Origin: an uncultured Clostridia bacterium
Lineage (GTDB): Bacteria > Bacillota > Clostridia > Oscillospirales > Ruminococcaceae
Length of the DNA: 64,000 nucleotides
Assembly (NCBI GenBank): GCA_937906945.1
Contig: CALCUE010000026.1
Location: 189,384-253,383, forward strand
Direction: 5' to 3'
Shown: positions 24,038-32,481 of the stretch, piece by piece
Layout: every line of letters begins with the position of its first letter
How positions within the stretch are numbered: the stretch's first letter is position 1
Position numbers and translations under genes: made by a program
The notes under the pieces: model-generated
Databases searched by the model: none
Seen by the model: the letters and a program-made list of their open reading frames with translations, nothing else
Told to the model about the DNA's origin: nothing

Positions 24038-24810
24038 CAGTTTCCACATTCAATACTAATCGCGTTAAAGGTCCCCAGAAGATCGGAAACCGTAATTTTT
24101 TCTTTTTCGTCGCCGGAGTAATCCATAACGATTTTCCCTTCGTGCATCATAACTAACCGATTACCGTAATCCACGGCAAACCGGAGATTATGCGTCACCA
24201 TGACAGCTGTAATGTTATTTTCCTTTACAAGCCTATCCGTCAATGCCATAATCGTTTCCGACGATTTAGGGTCTAAAGCCGCCGTATGCTCATCCAGAAT
24301 CAGAAGATCCACGTGGGTCATTCCGGCTAACACCAAAGAAATAGCCTGACGTTGACCGCCGCTCAAAAGGCCGACCGGTGTATTGAGTCGGTCTTCCAAT
24401 CCCATATTACACGCTTGAAGCCGTTCTACGTATTCATCCATGCGATCTTTATTGATAGCTTTCCCCAACCCATAGGCTTTGTTTTTATTGTCAGCCAAAG
24501 CGAAATTTTCCAGTACGGTCAAGTTGGAGCAGGTCCCCATTTTCGGATCTTGAAAAACCCGTCCAATCTTTTTCGCTCTTTGATATTCCGGCCATCCGGT
24601 GATATCCTGTCCGTCCAAAAGAATGGTACCTTTATCCGGCATTAAACTTCCGCAAATCAAGTTCAAAAGCGTCGTTTTTCCGCTTCCGTTGGAACCGACA
24701 ATGGAAATAAAATCTCCCTTTTGAACCGTAAATCCGAAATCATCGAACAGTTTCATTTCATCTACGGTACCTTGATTAAACGACTTATCAATATGTTCCA
24801 GATTCAGCAT
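24037..24810 (-). CDS. ABC transporter ATP-binding protein (tryptophan-type importer)
   Basis: The 257-residue ATPase has Walker A GSNGSGKTTLL (about 38-48), the LSGGQRQAISL signature (about 149-159), and Walker B with DEHTAALD. The glutamate after Walker B is present (LLILDEHTA). It energises import with the permease and lipoprotein encoded upstream, overlapping the permease gene by 7 bp. The operon is read from a T-box with a tryptophan specifier, so the cargo is probably tryptophan or a precursor, as for TrpXYZ. Confidence 0.9.
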   Translation of the reverse strand: MLNLEHIDKSFNQGTVDEMKLFDDFGFTVQKGDFISIVGSNGSGKTTLLNLICGSLMPDKGTILLDGQDITGWPEYQRAKKIGRVFQDPKMGTCSNLTVLENFALADNKNKAYGLGKAINKDRMDEYVERLQACNMGLEDRLNTPVGLLSGGQRQAISLVLAGMTHVDLLILDEHTAALDPKSSETIMALTDRLVKENNITAVMVTHNLRFAVDYGNRLVMMHEGKIVMDYSGDEKEKITVSDLLGTFNAISIECGN

Positions 24811-25736
24811 CTTGCTTCCTCCTGCCCTTTTTTCTTCCGACTCAAAACCAACGCCACCGTAAACATAATAGCCATGATCAGTTTATTATAACTGCTCGGA
24901 ACGCCGATCTTCTGCGCTATGGTAAGACAGGCCTGATAGAGGATCGCGCCGACGATCACTTTACTGGTCGGTTTCATGAAGGTCACGTTTTTCAAAAGTG
25001 ACGTGCCAATGATCAGCGAAGCCAGACCAATGACCACCATTCCGATACCCATACTCTGGTTGACGTTGCCGCTGATGTGCGTATAAAGAGCACCGGAAAC
25101 CGCCGCGTAGCCATTTCCGATCATAAGACCGATAATTTTGCTTTTCCCCGGATCCGTAGCGAGCATTTTGGCAAATTGCTCATTATTGCCTACCGCCTGT
25201 AAAAGCAGACCGTTTTTTGTTTTCAGATAAAAATCCAGCAACAGTTTTCCGATAAGGGCCACAAAAAGGAAAATCAGGAGATCCCGCACCGCGACGATCC
25301 CGATTTTTGATGGAATCCAATCGCCAAAAAAGCTATCATGAAGCGTCTTCACTGTTCTTCCGTAGGAAATGGAAGAACTGACCTGGCCGGTAAAATCACC
25401 TTCCATCCCGGCGGAAGTCGCGATCAGGTTGATCGTGAGAAGCGCGGTGGAAACCAGAATTCCACAAAGAAGCGGACGGATTTTTAATTTGACATGCAAA
25501 AATCCCGTCAAAGAACCAAATATCGCGCCCACTATAAACGATAGAACCAATGCCAGCCACGGATTCCATTCATGGCTGACCAATAAGCCAAACGTAACGG
25601 CTCCGCTCAAAAAAGTCCCCTCGACCGTCAGATCCGGAAAGTCAAGAATATGATAGGAGACGTAATACCCCATGGCCAGGATGGAAAAGACAAGGCCTGT
25701 TTCCAAAAAAACCTCTATGGTACTGATAATGCTCAC
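24804..25736 (-). CDS. ABC transporter permease (tryptophan-type importer)
   Basis: The 310-residue protein has eight or nine membrane segments and belongs to the BPD_transp_2-like permeases of the kind encoded with ABC_sub_bind lipoproteins (YVSYHILDFPDLTVEGTF near the N-terminus is typical). It forms the channel of the importer and lies 11 bp after the lipoprotein gene. Regulation by the upstream T-box points to tryptophan-related cargo. Confidence 0.88.
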   Translation of the reverse strand: MSIISTIEVFLETGLVFSILAMGYYVSYHILDFPDLTVEGTFLSGAVTFGLLVSHEWNPWLALVLSFIVGAIFGSLTGFLHVKLKIRPLLCGILVSTALLTINLIATSAGMEGDFTGQVSSSISYGRTVKTLHDSFFGDWIPSKIGIVAVRDLLIFLFVALIGKLLLDFYLKTKNGLLLQAVGNNEQFAKMLATDPGKSKIIGLMIGNGYAAVSGALYTHISGNVNQSMGIGMVVIGLASLIIGTSLLKNVTFMKPTSKVIVGAILYQACLTIAQKIGVPSSYNKLIMAIMFTVALVLSRKKKGQEEARC

Positions 25737-25747
25737 GTGTTTTCTCC

Positions 25748-26719
25748 TTACTCCGTTGTTACAAATGCCGCTTCCTTACCATAATGAAGCTCCAGTCCCA
25801 GACTTTCCAGAACATCCTTATTGATAACCGGCGTTGCCTCTTTAATAGTTTTGACGGCCATGGTCGCCGCGTCTTCCCCATTCAAAATGGAAACAACCAT
25901 ATTCCCGGTCGTTTCACCCAAAGCGACATAGTCAATGGAGACGGAAGCCAGACAACCGGCTTTGACCTGTTCCTCCTCGGAACCATAAACCGGAATTCCG
26001 TATTTATCCGCGGCACTGAGCACCACTTTCAGGTTCTTTACCACATTATTATCGGTGAAATTGTTGATGCAATCCACCTTGGCTGCTAACTCTTCCGCTG
26101 CCGACGGAATATCGGCGGCTCCCTGTACTGCCACCGCTACGATTTCCAAATGCTTGTTTTGGCAGACCGCCTGGAAATTTTTGAGGTTTGTCAGCGAGTT
26201 ATCTTCGGAGGACGTATAAAGAATACCGATTTTCTTTACATCCGGTTGGAAAGATTGGATCAGCTCCACCTGCGCCTCCAGGTCGAGCACGTCGGACGTC
26301 CCGGTACAAAGATAGCCGGGCTTATCCATGCTTTCCACCAATCCTGCCGCGATCGGATCAGAAACGGCGCAGAAAACGACTGGGATCTCCGTATCGTCCG
26401 TGGCCGCGAAAGCGGATTTGGCCGCCGGTGTCGCAATGGCGACAATTACGTCACAGCCCTCTGCCACCATGTTTTTCGCAAAGTTCGTGCAATCGGAATC
26501 CGCAGAGCTGCTGGAACCGACCTGATAATCCACCGTGTAGGAAAGTCCGGACTTTTCCAAAGCGTTCATCACACCATGGTAGCAATTATCCAACGATGGG
26601 TGACTCATATATTGAATGATCCCAATCCGGAGCGTTCCGTCCTCGGCCTTCCCTCCGCCACAACCGACAAAAGTGAACAAAAAAGCAAAAATCAAAAGCA
26701 AAGCGATGTATTTTTTCAT
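25748..26719 (-). CDS. ABC transporter substrate-binding lipoprotein (TrpX-like)
   Basis: The 323-residue protein has a lipoprotein signal peptide with lipobox FVGC (Cys20). A periplasmic-binding fold of the ABC_sub_bind family follows (TLRIGIIQYMSHPSLD, VVFCAVSDPIAAGLV, GYLCTGTSDV, IGILYTSSEDNS). It captures ligand outside the membrane for the permease and ATPase encoded downstream. It is the first gene after the T-box. The ligand is inferred from the tryptophan specifier, not from binding residues. Confidence 0.9.
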   Translation of the reverse strand: MKKYIALLLIFAFLFTFVGCGGGKAEDGTLRIGIIQYMSHPSLDNCYHGVMNALEKSGLSYTVDYQVGSSSSADSDCTNFAKNMVAEGCDVIVAIATPAAKSAFAATDDTEIPVVFCAVSDPIAAGLVESMDKPGYLCTGTSDVLDLEAQVELIQSFQPDVKKIGILYTSSEDNSLTNLKNFQAVCQNKHLEIVAVAVQGAADIPSAAEELAAKVDCINNFTDNNVVKNLKVVLSAADKYGIPVYGSEEEQVKAGCLASVSIDYVALGETTGNMVVSILNGEDAATMAVKTIKEATPVINKDVLESLGLELHYGKEAAFVTTE

Positions 26720-26807
26720 AATTATGATTCCTTTCTCAGCAAAATATTGAATAAAACAGTTTATCGAATCCTACGCCATCGTTTCATTCTATTTCCTCCT
26801 AAAAGAA

Positions 26808-27072
26808 AAAGTCTTCATCCTGTATAAACAGGACAAAGACTAAAATCATCTCTGCGGTACCACCTGAATTGGCAAAAGCCCACCTCACCGGATACAACCA
26901 TATCCGCCCGGTATGATAACGGTCCGGTTCCGACAGCTATTACTCGCAAAACGCTTTCCCGCTGTCCTCATGAGTCCATTCGCTTTTCTTACGTTACGGC
27001 AATTCCATCTCCCGCCGCTCTCTGGAAACGGTACAAAAAGTTACTCTTCTCAATCATCGGTTTCAAGTATTA
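26808..27072 (-). ncRNA. T-box leader with UGG (tryptophan) specifier
   Basis: The minus-strand leader has the AGTA and AGAGAG elements of stem I, a GAA-TGG-ACTC specifier loop (TGG at 26976-26978), and the T-box core GGTGGTACCGC (about 26854-26864). The terminator stem AGTCTTTGTCCTGT...ACAGGATGAAGACTTTTT follows (26808-26841). Uncharged tRNA-Trp would pair with the specifier and the T-box bulge and prevent termination, turning on the transporter when tryptophan is short. Confidence 0.92.
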
Positions 27073-27078
27073 TACCTA

Positions 27079-27107
27079 CTTATAGCATATCCCAACGCTT
27101 TTGTCAA
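27079..27107 (-). promoter_or_regulatory. Promoter of the T-box operon
   Basis: On the minus strand consensus TTGACA (27102-27107) and TATAAG (27079-27084) are separated by 17 bp. A second TATAAT-like box overlaps a few bases downstream. Confidence 0.85.
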
Positions 27108-27122
27108 GTAAATCGCGAAACT

Positions 27123-27887
27123 TTAAAAACTTTTTTCACGCTGACCCTCGTTGGAGGCAAAAAATAGTTTTTCCAGGAAGGAACTCTTTCCATCCTCCCT
27201 GCTTCCGGCCACCATGACCATATTTTTCTCCTTTTTGCACCGAAGGATAACTTTTTCCTCCTTATGCAATTCCCCGATAAAATACATTTCAAACCGATTC
27301 AGCTCTTCCATTTTTTCCCGTTCTTCCTCCGAAAGAGCGTCATAGGCCATTTCAAAATATCGGACATTGTTGACGTGGCCAACAGCGTCCAACCAACTGG
27401 GCCGTACCGTCAAAATTTCTTTTGTCTCCCAATCGGACACGTTTTCCTTTATCCGGCTTTCCGCTTTTAAAAGTTCCTCACCGAATTCTTCCGGTTCTTT
27501 CGCGTAAAGCTCCGGGTTGCGGCAAATACGCCGCTTTTCCAGGTCGATCATGGCAAAAAACAGCGCTCCGACAAGCGCCAAAGTCCCATCCTCATGAAAG
27601 ACCGCGATCTCTCTCCGATAAGTGAAACCCGATTTCCCTGAAATCCAGGTTCGGGCGGTCAGGGATTCCGAAGGTTTTATCTCACTTCTTTTTTCCGCTG
27701 TCATGGAAAGCAGGACCCATGAAATTCCCTTTGCGAGCAAGGTGTGCTCATCAGCGCCCACAAAGGCAAAATGCCTTTCTACAACATCAATGAGCATCCG
27801 CTGATAACCAACCGGTGTAAACACGTTGTTTTCGTTGCGCATGAGCATATCAATGGTAACTTTATATTTCGCGTCTTTCTCTTTCAA
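27123..27887 (-). CDS. Acyl-ACP thioesterase
   Basis: The protein of about 254 residues is a double-hotdog acyl-ACP thioesterase (FatA/B-like bacterial family). The first hotdog includes RNENNVFTPVGYQRMLIDVVERH. The second has the catalytic Asn/His region in WLDAVGHVNNVRYFEMAYD. It releases fatty acids from acyl carrier protein. The TTG at 27887 is preferred: AAGAGGG stands before it and its TTGA overlaps the stop of the PAP2 gene by 4 bp. An upstream in-frame extension would overlap PAP2 by a further 120 bp. Confidence 0.88.
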   Translation of the reverse strand: MKEKDAKYKVTIDMLMRNENNVFTPVGYQRMLIDVVERHFAFVGADEHTLLAKGISWVLLSMTAEKRSEIKPSESLTARTWISGKSGFTYRREIAVFHEDGTLALVGALFFAMIDLEKRRICRNPELYAKEPEEFGEELLKAESRIKENVSDWETKEILTVRPSWLDAVGHVNNVRYFEMAYDALSEEEREKMEELNRFEMYFIGELHKEEKVILRCKKEKNMVMVAGSREDGKSSFLEKLFFASNEGQREKSF

Positions 27888-28540
27888 CGGGATCCCTCTT
27901 TTCTGCTCCAAAAACGACGGGAAAGAAATAATCCGATCTCGGCCATTAAAATTCCCGAAGGAATGTCTAAAATTACGTGCTGATGGACCAACACGGTCGA
28001 TGCGCAAATCATGATCGCAAAAATAAGACTGAATTTTCTATACCAACCGGGCACTTTTTTACAGTGCCAAATTCCCCGCCAACAAACCCAACTGTTCAAA
28101 CAATGAATTGAAGGAAACAAATTGATCGGACGGTCGATCCGATAAATCAAGCGAACCAGCCATGTACAGAAACCTGTCCCGCTCACTTCCGGTCTTACCA
28201 TGGTCGTCGGATAAACAATAAAAATAAATAGTGACAAAAGTTTGGCAATAATAACGCCCAACAAAACACGGGAACAAGTTTCTTTGTTCTCTCTCGCGAT
28301 AAGGATCCCGTTCACAATCCAAAACGCGAAAGCCAAAACGTAAACCAGAACAGCTTCCGGAATAAAAGGAATTTTCCCATCAACGGGAAGTGTTACATCA
28401 TAATGTGGCAAATGGTCTGTAATCAGCGTATTTCCATAATAAACACCCAGAAGTGCAAACACCGCACCAAAAAACCACGGCCTCGCATAGGGTGGCAAAA
28501 GCCAGTCAAAGCGGATTTTCCATTGTTCTTTTCTTTTCAT
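27884..28540 (-). CDS. PAP2-family membrane phosphatase
   Basis: The 218-residue protein has six predicted membrane segments. PAP2-type motifs are in INLFPSIHCLNSW (about 140-152) and in HQHVILDIPSGIL near the C-terminus, where the catalytic His lies. The first lysine-rich motif is less clear, as in the Aur1/inositolphosphotransferase-like branch. It probably acts on a lipid phosphate or undecaprenyl pyrophosphate. It is translationally coupled to the acyl-ACP thioesterase, suggesting a lipid role. Confidence 0.85.
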   Translation of the reverse strand: MKRKEQWKIRFDWLLPPYARPWFFGAVFALLGVYYGNTLITDHLPHYDVTLPVDGKIPFIPEAVLVYVLAFAFWIVNGILIARENKETCSRVLLGVIIAKLLSLFIFIVYPTTMVRPEVSGTGFCTWLVRLIYRIDRPINLFPSIHCLNSWVCWRGIWHCKKVPGWYRKFSLIFAIMICASTVLVHQHVILDIPSGILMAEIGLFLSRRFWSRKEGSR

Positions 28541-28584
28541 CTTTTTCCTGTTTTCTAAAATTAATATAGTCGCTTTTCGCGCAT

Positions 28585-28610
28585 AAAAAGAGACCGTCTC
28601 CTTCGGTCTC
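28585..28610 (-). terminator. Terminator after the coiled-coil protein gene
   Basis: The stem GAGACCG/CGGTCTC is followed by TTTTT on the minus strand, just after the stop at 28618. Confidence 0.85.
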
Positions 28611-28617
28611 CTTGGGG

Positions 28618-29100
28618 TTATTCATTATTCCGGTCCAACCGAAGCATTTCCTGAAGTCCTTTATGTTCTTCATAGAACTCCTCCAGTCTTCTGGAGACCG
28701 CTGCCCAATAGGCATCCGCCCGCTGTTTAGCCTGTGTTTCCATCATAACAGCGTTCTGTTTGGCTCTGGCCTCAATAACACCCGCTCTCTGTTGAGCCTC
28801 CGCCACAATTTTCTCCGCTTCCTCTTTGGCACCTTCTTCCATTCGCTGACAAATATCCTCCTGTCCGCGAACGTTTTCAAGATATTGGGCCGCTGCCGCT
28901 TCCGCCGCGGTAAAAACACCGTTCAACTCCAAAGCCGCCTCAGCGATGGAACCGGCGCGAGAAAGAGAAATTTCCCGTTCCTTCAAAAGCGTATCCTGCT
29001 TTTCGATCTGGGTACGAAGCATTTCATTTTCTTTTGAAACTGTGATCAGCATCTCCAACAGTTCCGCCCGGCTCAGTTTTCTTAGTTCTTTATCTGTCAT
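28618..29100 (-). CDS. Coiled-coil protein of unknown function
   Basis: The 160-residue protein is almost wholly helical. The N-terminal part (LRKLSRAELLEMLITVSKENEMLRTQIEKQ) and the Ala-rich C-terminal part (EEAEKIVAEAQQRAGVIEAR) look like coiled coils, separated by GSIAEAALELNGVFTAAEAAA. Similar proteins of unknown function are widespread in Clostridia. There is no signal peptide or membrane segment. It is divergent from ireB. Confidence 0.8.
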   Translation of the reverse strand: MTDKELRKLSRAELLEMLITVSKENEMLRTQIEKQDTLLKEREISLSRAGSIAEAALELNGVFTAAEAAAAQYLENVRGQEDICQRMEEGAKEEAEKIVAEAQQRAGVIEARAKQNAVMMETQAKQRADAYWAAVSRRLEEFYEEHKGLQEMLRLDRNNE

Positions 29101-29305
29101 AAATCATCACTTTCTGATCCTGTTGCTTTTTCTTAAATCTTTTATAACAAGTTTATTATACAACAACGCAAACCATTTTTCAACGTCTTCCCCATAAGTT
29201 GTTATCGACAGCGAAGGTTATTTTGAAAATATATCGCCATTTTATTCTTCTTTTTGATAAAAAACAGATATTTCTTATTTTTTTATAAATTTTGCCTCTG
29301 TTCTC

Positions 29306-29334
29306 TTGCTATAAACTTTATTTTGTTGTAAAAT
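29306..29334 (+). promoter_or_regulatory. Promoter of ireB
   Basis: TTGCTA (29306-29311) and TAAAAT (29329-29334, with TG just before) are separated by 17 bp. The 293-bp region 29101-29393 between the divergent genes is AT-rich and otherwise shows no gene. Confidence 0.55.
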
Positions 29335-29393
29335 ATAGTTGTAGTAGTTTTAGCTATTGTCCATAGCATGAAATATCGAGAGGAGGATTTCCA

Positions 29394-29639
29394 ATGAACG
29401 AACCTACCATTTCCTTTTCCATTCGTGAAGACAAAGAAAAAGAGATCAAAGCGATTCTTACTACCGTGTATGATGCTCTGCGTCAGAAAGGATATAATCC
29501 CATCAACCAAATCGTTGGCTACATCCTTTCGGAAGACCCGACCTATATTACCACACATAACAACGCGAGAAGCCTTATTCGTCGGATTGACCGGGATGAG
29601 CTTCTTCAGATTCTTGTAAAAGATTACCTTAATGACTGA
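29394..29639 (+). CDS. ireB: IreB family regulatory phosphoprotein (UPF0297/YrzL)
   Basis: The 81-residue protein matches IreB along its whole length (TISFSIREDKEKEIKAIL, then YNPINQIVGYILSEDPTYIT, HNNARSLIRRIDRDELL). IreB of Enterococcus is a substrate of the PASTA kinase IreK and affects cephalosporin resistance. In most Firmicutes it sits before ruvX (yqgF); here the next gene is different. The GAGAGGAGG site precedes the ATG. Confidence 0.93.
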   Translation: MNEPTISFSIREDKEKEIKAILTTVYDALRQKGYNPINQIVGYILSEDPTYITTHNNARSLIRRIDRDELLQILVKDYLND

Positions 29640-29653
29640 TTGGGAGGACAATT

Positions 29654-29953
29654 ATGGCAGAAGAAAAACAGATTTTCCCGACCTATAAAGGTCGTCCGCT
29701 TGTACGAAGCAAAAAAATTCTTTATTATGGAGATATGCGTGACCCCTACGTCATTATGCTCCAGATCAACAGCACCAAAGAATCTTCCGGTATGGAAATG
29801 GCTGACCATATCACCTTGCAGATGATGTCCACCGACCCTAACGCCGCTCCGACCGAAATGGTTTTGAAGCGTGCCGAAAGGGACGGCCTTTATAACGCGC
29901 TGGATCTGGCCGCTGCATGGCTCGACCGCCAGCTCGGTGAAGTCAAGGAATAA
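29654..29953 (+). CDS. Conserved protein of unknown function downstream of ireB
   Basis: The 99-residue soluble protein begins 14 bp after ireB with a GGGAGGA site, so the two form an operon. It has a beta-rich N-terminal half (GRPLVRSKKILYYGDMRDPY, VIMLQINS) and a helical C-terminus. I know similar proteins only as uncharacterised clostridial families. The operon position with ireB is the only clue to its role. Confidence 0.75.
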   Translation: MAEEKQIFPTYKGRPLVRSKKILYYGDMRDPYVIMLQINSTKESSGMEMADHITLQMMSTDPNAAPTEMVLKRAERDGLYNALDLAAAWLDRQLGEVKE

Positions 29954-29954
29954 G

Positions 29955-29981
29955 CAAAAACCGGATGCTCATCCGGTTTTT
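29955..29981 (+). terminator. Terminator after the ireB operon
   Basis: AAAAACCGGAT pairs with ATCCGGTTTTTT around a 4-nt loop, starting right after the stop codon. Confidence 0.9.
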
Positions 29982-30003
29982 TCATTTATGGAGGTGCTTT
30001 TTC

Positions 30004-30324
30004 GTGATTTTATACGCCGTATTAATGGCGGCTATCGCCATCCTGTTTTTATGTCTTGGTCTGGCTATTTATCGGGGCAAAACCGACCTCATTCACGACT
30101 ATCATCAAACGAATATTCCCGAAGAAAAGAAAAAGAAATACGGAAAAGCGTTTTCCGCATCCATGTTCACAATTTCCGTCTCCTGTTTCGCAAGCGGACT
30201 CCTCGGGCTTTTTGAAAATGAATTATCTTCCAAATTATCTCTTTTCGCTCTTATGGGCGGACTTACTCTGTCTATTATCATTATTTTTATTGTTCAGAAA
30301 AAATACAACGGCGGTCTTTTTTGA
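30004..30324 (+). CDS. DUF3784-type small membrane protein
   Basis: The 106-residue protein has three membrane segments (about residues 2-20, 57-75 and 81-100) separated by a charged loop with HDYHQTNIPEEKKKKYGK, which fits the DUF3784 family of unknown function. The GTG at 30004 is chosen because GGAGGTG stands 7-8 bases before it; earlier in-frame starts overlap the preceding terminator. Confidence 0.75.
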   Translation: MILYAVLMAAIAILFLCLGLAIYRGKTDLIHDYHQTNIPEEKKKKYGKAFSASMFTISVSCFASGLLGLFENELSSKLSLFALMGGLTLSIIIIFIVQKKYNGGLF

Positions 30325-30337
30325 CCATTATTATCAG

Positions 30338-30372
30338 AAAAAAGGAGCTTCCTTTCGGAAGCTCCTTTTTTT
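30338..30372. terminator. Bidirectional terminator between the DUF3784 gene and groEL
   Basis: AAAAAAGGAGCTTCC pairs perfectly with GGAAGCTCCTTTTTT around TTTC. It serves both converging genes. Confidence 0.93.
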
Positions 30373-30376
30373 ACTT

Positions 30377-32029
30377 TTACATGCTGTAGCCGCCCGGATG
30401 AGGTTTCTGAACCATCTGATCCTGAACGGTGTTGATCATTCTGCCGTTATATTCCGGAATGTCGGTGACAAGGCTCTCGGTGGTAAGAACCATGGCCGCG
30501 ACGGAAGCGGCGTTCTGAAGAGCAGAATGGGTGACTTTGACCGGGTCAACGACACCAGCTTCGATCATATCACAGAATTCCTCGGTGAAGACGTTGAAGC
30601 CATAGCCGTTTCTTCTGGCGCGGCGGACTTTATCCACTACGACGGAACCGTCCAAACCGGCGTTGATAGCGACCTGACGCATCGGCTCTTCCAAAGCGCG
30701 GAGAACGATTTTAACACCGGTTCTCTCGTCGCCATGGGTCTGCGGAAGGATCTTCTCAACATCGGAGATAACGTTGACAAGAGCGACACCGCCGCCGGCT
30801 ACGATACCCTCTTCAACAGCCGCTTTGGTGGCGTTGAGAGCGTCTTCGATACGGAGTTTCTTCTCTTTTGCTTCGGTCTCGGTTGCGGCACCACATTTGA
30901 CAACAGCTACGCCGCCGACCAGTTTGGCCAGACGATCCTGCAATTTTTCACGGTCATAATCGCTGTGGGCGGTCTCATAAGAGGCTTTGATGATAGCGAC
31001 ACGGGACTGAATGGCTTCCTGCGTACCGCCGCCATCAACGATAAGGGTCTTATCTTTATCCACTTTGACTTTTTTGGCAAAGCCGAGGTGCTCAAGCTTG
31101 ACGTCCTGAAGCTGAAGACCGATATCATCGCAGACAAGGGTCGCGCCGGTAAGGGCGGCGATATCAAGGAGCATTTCTTTTCTTCTGTCACCGAAGCCCG
31201 GACCTTTGACGCAGCAGACATTCAGCGTGCCACGAAGTTTGTTGACGATAAGGTTGGTCAGAGCATCGCCCTCGATATCCTCAGCAACGATAAGAAGCTT
31301 TTTGCCGCTTCTCATGCACTGCTCCAGAATCGGAACCAGTTCCTGGAAAACAGCGATCTTCTTTTCAACAAGAAGAATGGAGCAATCCTCCATAATAGCC
31401 ATCATCTTGTCGCTGTCGGTAACCATATAAGGAGAGAGGTAACCACGGTCAAATTCCATACCTTCAACGACCTCGATATAGGTGTTGGCGGTCTTGCTGT
31501 CCTCAACGGTGATAATACCGTCGGTGGTCACTTTTTCCATGGCGTCGGCAATCAGTTCACCGAGCTGGGGATCACCGCAGGAAATGGTGGCGACACGGGC
31601 GATATCCTGAGAACCGGAAACCTGTTTGGCATCACCGAGAACGGCTTCAACGGCGGCGTCAACGGCTTTCTGAATACCGCGTTTGATGAGCATCGGGTTA
31701 GCACCGGCTGTTACGTTCTTCATACCTTCGCGAACAAGAGCCTGAGCGAGAAGCGTAGCCGTCGTCGTACCGTCGCCGGCCGCGTCGTTGGTCTTCGTCG
31801 CGACTTCTTTTACGATCTGAGCGCCCATGTTTTCGAAAGGATCATCCAGGGTGATCTCTTTGGCGATGGTAACACCATCGTTGCAGATGATCGGGGTGCC
31901 GAATTTCTTATCAAGAACGACGTTGCAGCCCTTCGGGCCAAGGGTGATTTTAACGGTGTTAGCCAGTTTATCGATACCGGCCTGGAGAGCGCGTCTGGCG
32001 TCGTCTCCATACAACATTTGTTTTGCCAT
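30377..32029 (-). CDS. groEL: Chaperonin GroEL
   Basis: The 550-residue protein is a full-length 60-kDa chaperonin. The ATP-binding DGTTTATLLAQAL lies near residues 86-98, and EGIVAGGGVALVN and the AINAGLDGSVVV segment are typical. It folds proteins in a double ring with GroES. The C-terminus ends HPGGYSM instead of the long GGM repeats of many GroELs. It follows groES by 36 bp and shares its CIRCE-controlled promoter. Confidence 0.98.
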   Translation of the reverse strand: MAKQMLYGDDARRALQAGIDKLANTVKITLGPKGCNVVLDKKFGTPIICNDGVTIAKEITLDDPFENMGAQIVKEVATKTNDAAGDGTTTATLLAQALVREGMKNVTAGANPMLIKRGIQKAVDAAVEAVLGDAKQVSGSQDIARVATISCGDPQLGELIADAMEKVTTDGIITVEDSKTANTYIEVVEGMEFDRGYLSPYMVTDSDKMMAIMEDCSILLVEKKIAVFQELVPILEQCMRSGKKLLIVAEDIEGDALTNLIVNKLRGTLNVCCVKGPGFGDRRKEMLLDIAALTGATLVCDDIGLQLQDVKLEHLGFAKKVKVDKDKTLIVDGGGTQEAIQSRVAIIKASYETAHSDYDREKLQDRLAKLVGGVAVVKCGAATETEAKEKKLRIEDALNATKAAVEEGIVAGGGVALVNVISDVEKILPQTHGDERTGVKIVLRALEEPMRQVAINAGLDGSVVVDKVRRARRNGYGFNVFTEEFCDMIEAGVVDPVKVTHSALQNAASVAAMVLTTESLVTDIPEYNGRMINTVQDQMVQKPHPGGYSM

Positions 32030-32065
32030 TTCTATTACCTCCGAAAATAATTAACCAGTCAGGAA

Positions 32066-32353
32066 TCAGTCTTCGACGATCGCGAGGATGTCGGCCTGAG
32101 AAAGAATGATGATTTCTTCCCCATCAATTTTAACGGTCGTGCCGGCATATTTGCCCATGATGACATGATCGCCGACTTTGACTTCCATTTTGACTTCTTT
32201 TCCGTCAACAACACCGCCGGGGCCAACCGCGATTACTTCTGCGATCTCCGGTTTGTCTTTGGCCGTTGCCGTAATGAAAAGGCCGCCTTTCGTCACTTCG
32301 TCCGTGTCGATCATTTTAATAACGACTCTGTCTCCAAGGGGTTTTACGTTCAT
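32066..32353 (-). CDS. groES: Co-chaperonin GroES
   Basis: The 95-residue protein is a full-length GroES with the N-terminal KPLGDRVVIKM and the mobile loop (DTDEVTKGGLFIT) that contacts GroEL. It caps the GroEL ring. The gene is first in the groES-groEL operon and follows a CIRCE element. Confidence 0.98.
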   Translation of the reverse strand: MNVKPLGDRVVIKMIDTDEVTKGGLFITATAKDKPEIAEVIAVGPGGVVDGKEVKMEVKVGDHVIMGKYAGTTVKIDGEEIIILSQADILAIVED

Positions 32354-32397
32354 TGCAGTTCCTCCTGTTTTATATGTTATTTATTATTTCAAATGAG

Positions 32398-32424
32398 TTA
32401 GCACTCTCATTTCTCGAGTGCTAA
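32398..32424 (-). promoter_or_regulatory. CIRCE operator of groESL
   Basis: TTAGCACTC-N9-GAGTGCTAA matches the HrcA-binding CIRCE consensus exactly. It lies directly downstream of the -10 box, where HrcA repression blocks transcription until heat or misfolding stress. Confidence 0.97.
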
Positions 32425-32428
32425 CACT

Positions 32429-32457
32429 ATTTTATACCATTGAGCCGAAAAAATCAA
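32429..32457 (-). promoter_or_regulatory. Promoter of groESL
   Basis: TTGATT (32452-32457) and TAAAAT (32429-32434) are 17 bp apart on the minus strand, with CIRCE immediately following. Confidence 0.75.
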
Positions 32458-32481
32458 GGGGTTTCCGCCAGTTTTTAAAAA

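Noticed and set aside
30056..32050. A 664-codon open frame on the plus strand opposite groEL
   Set aside because: It is antisense to a certain groEL and crosses a terminator; no domain is visible.
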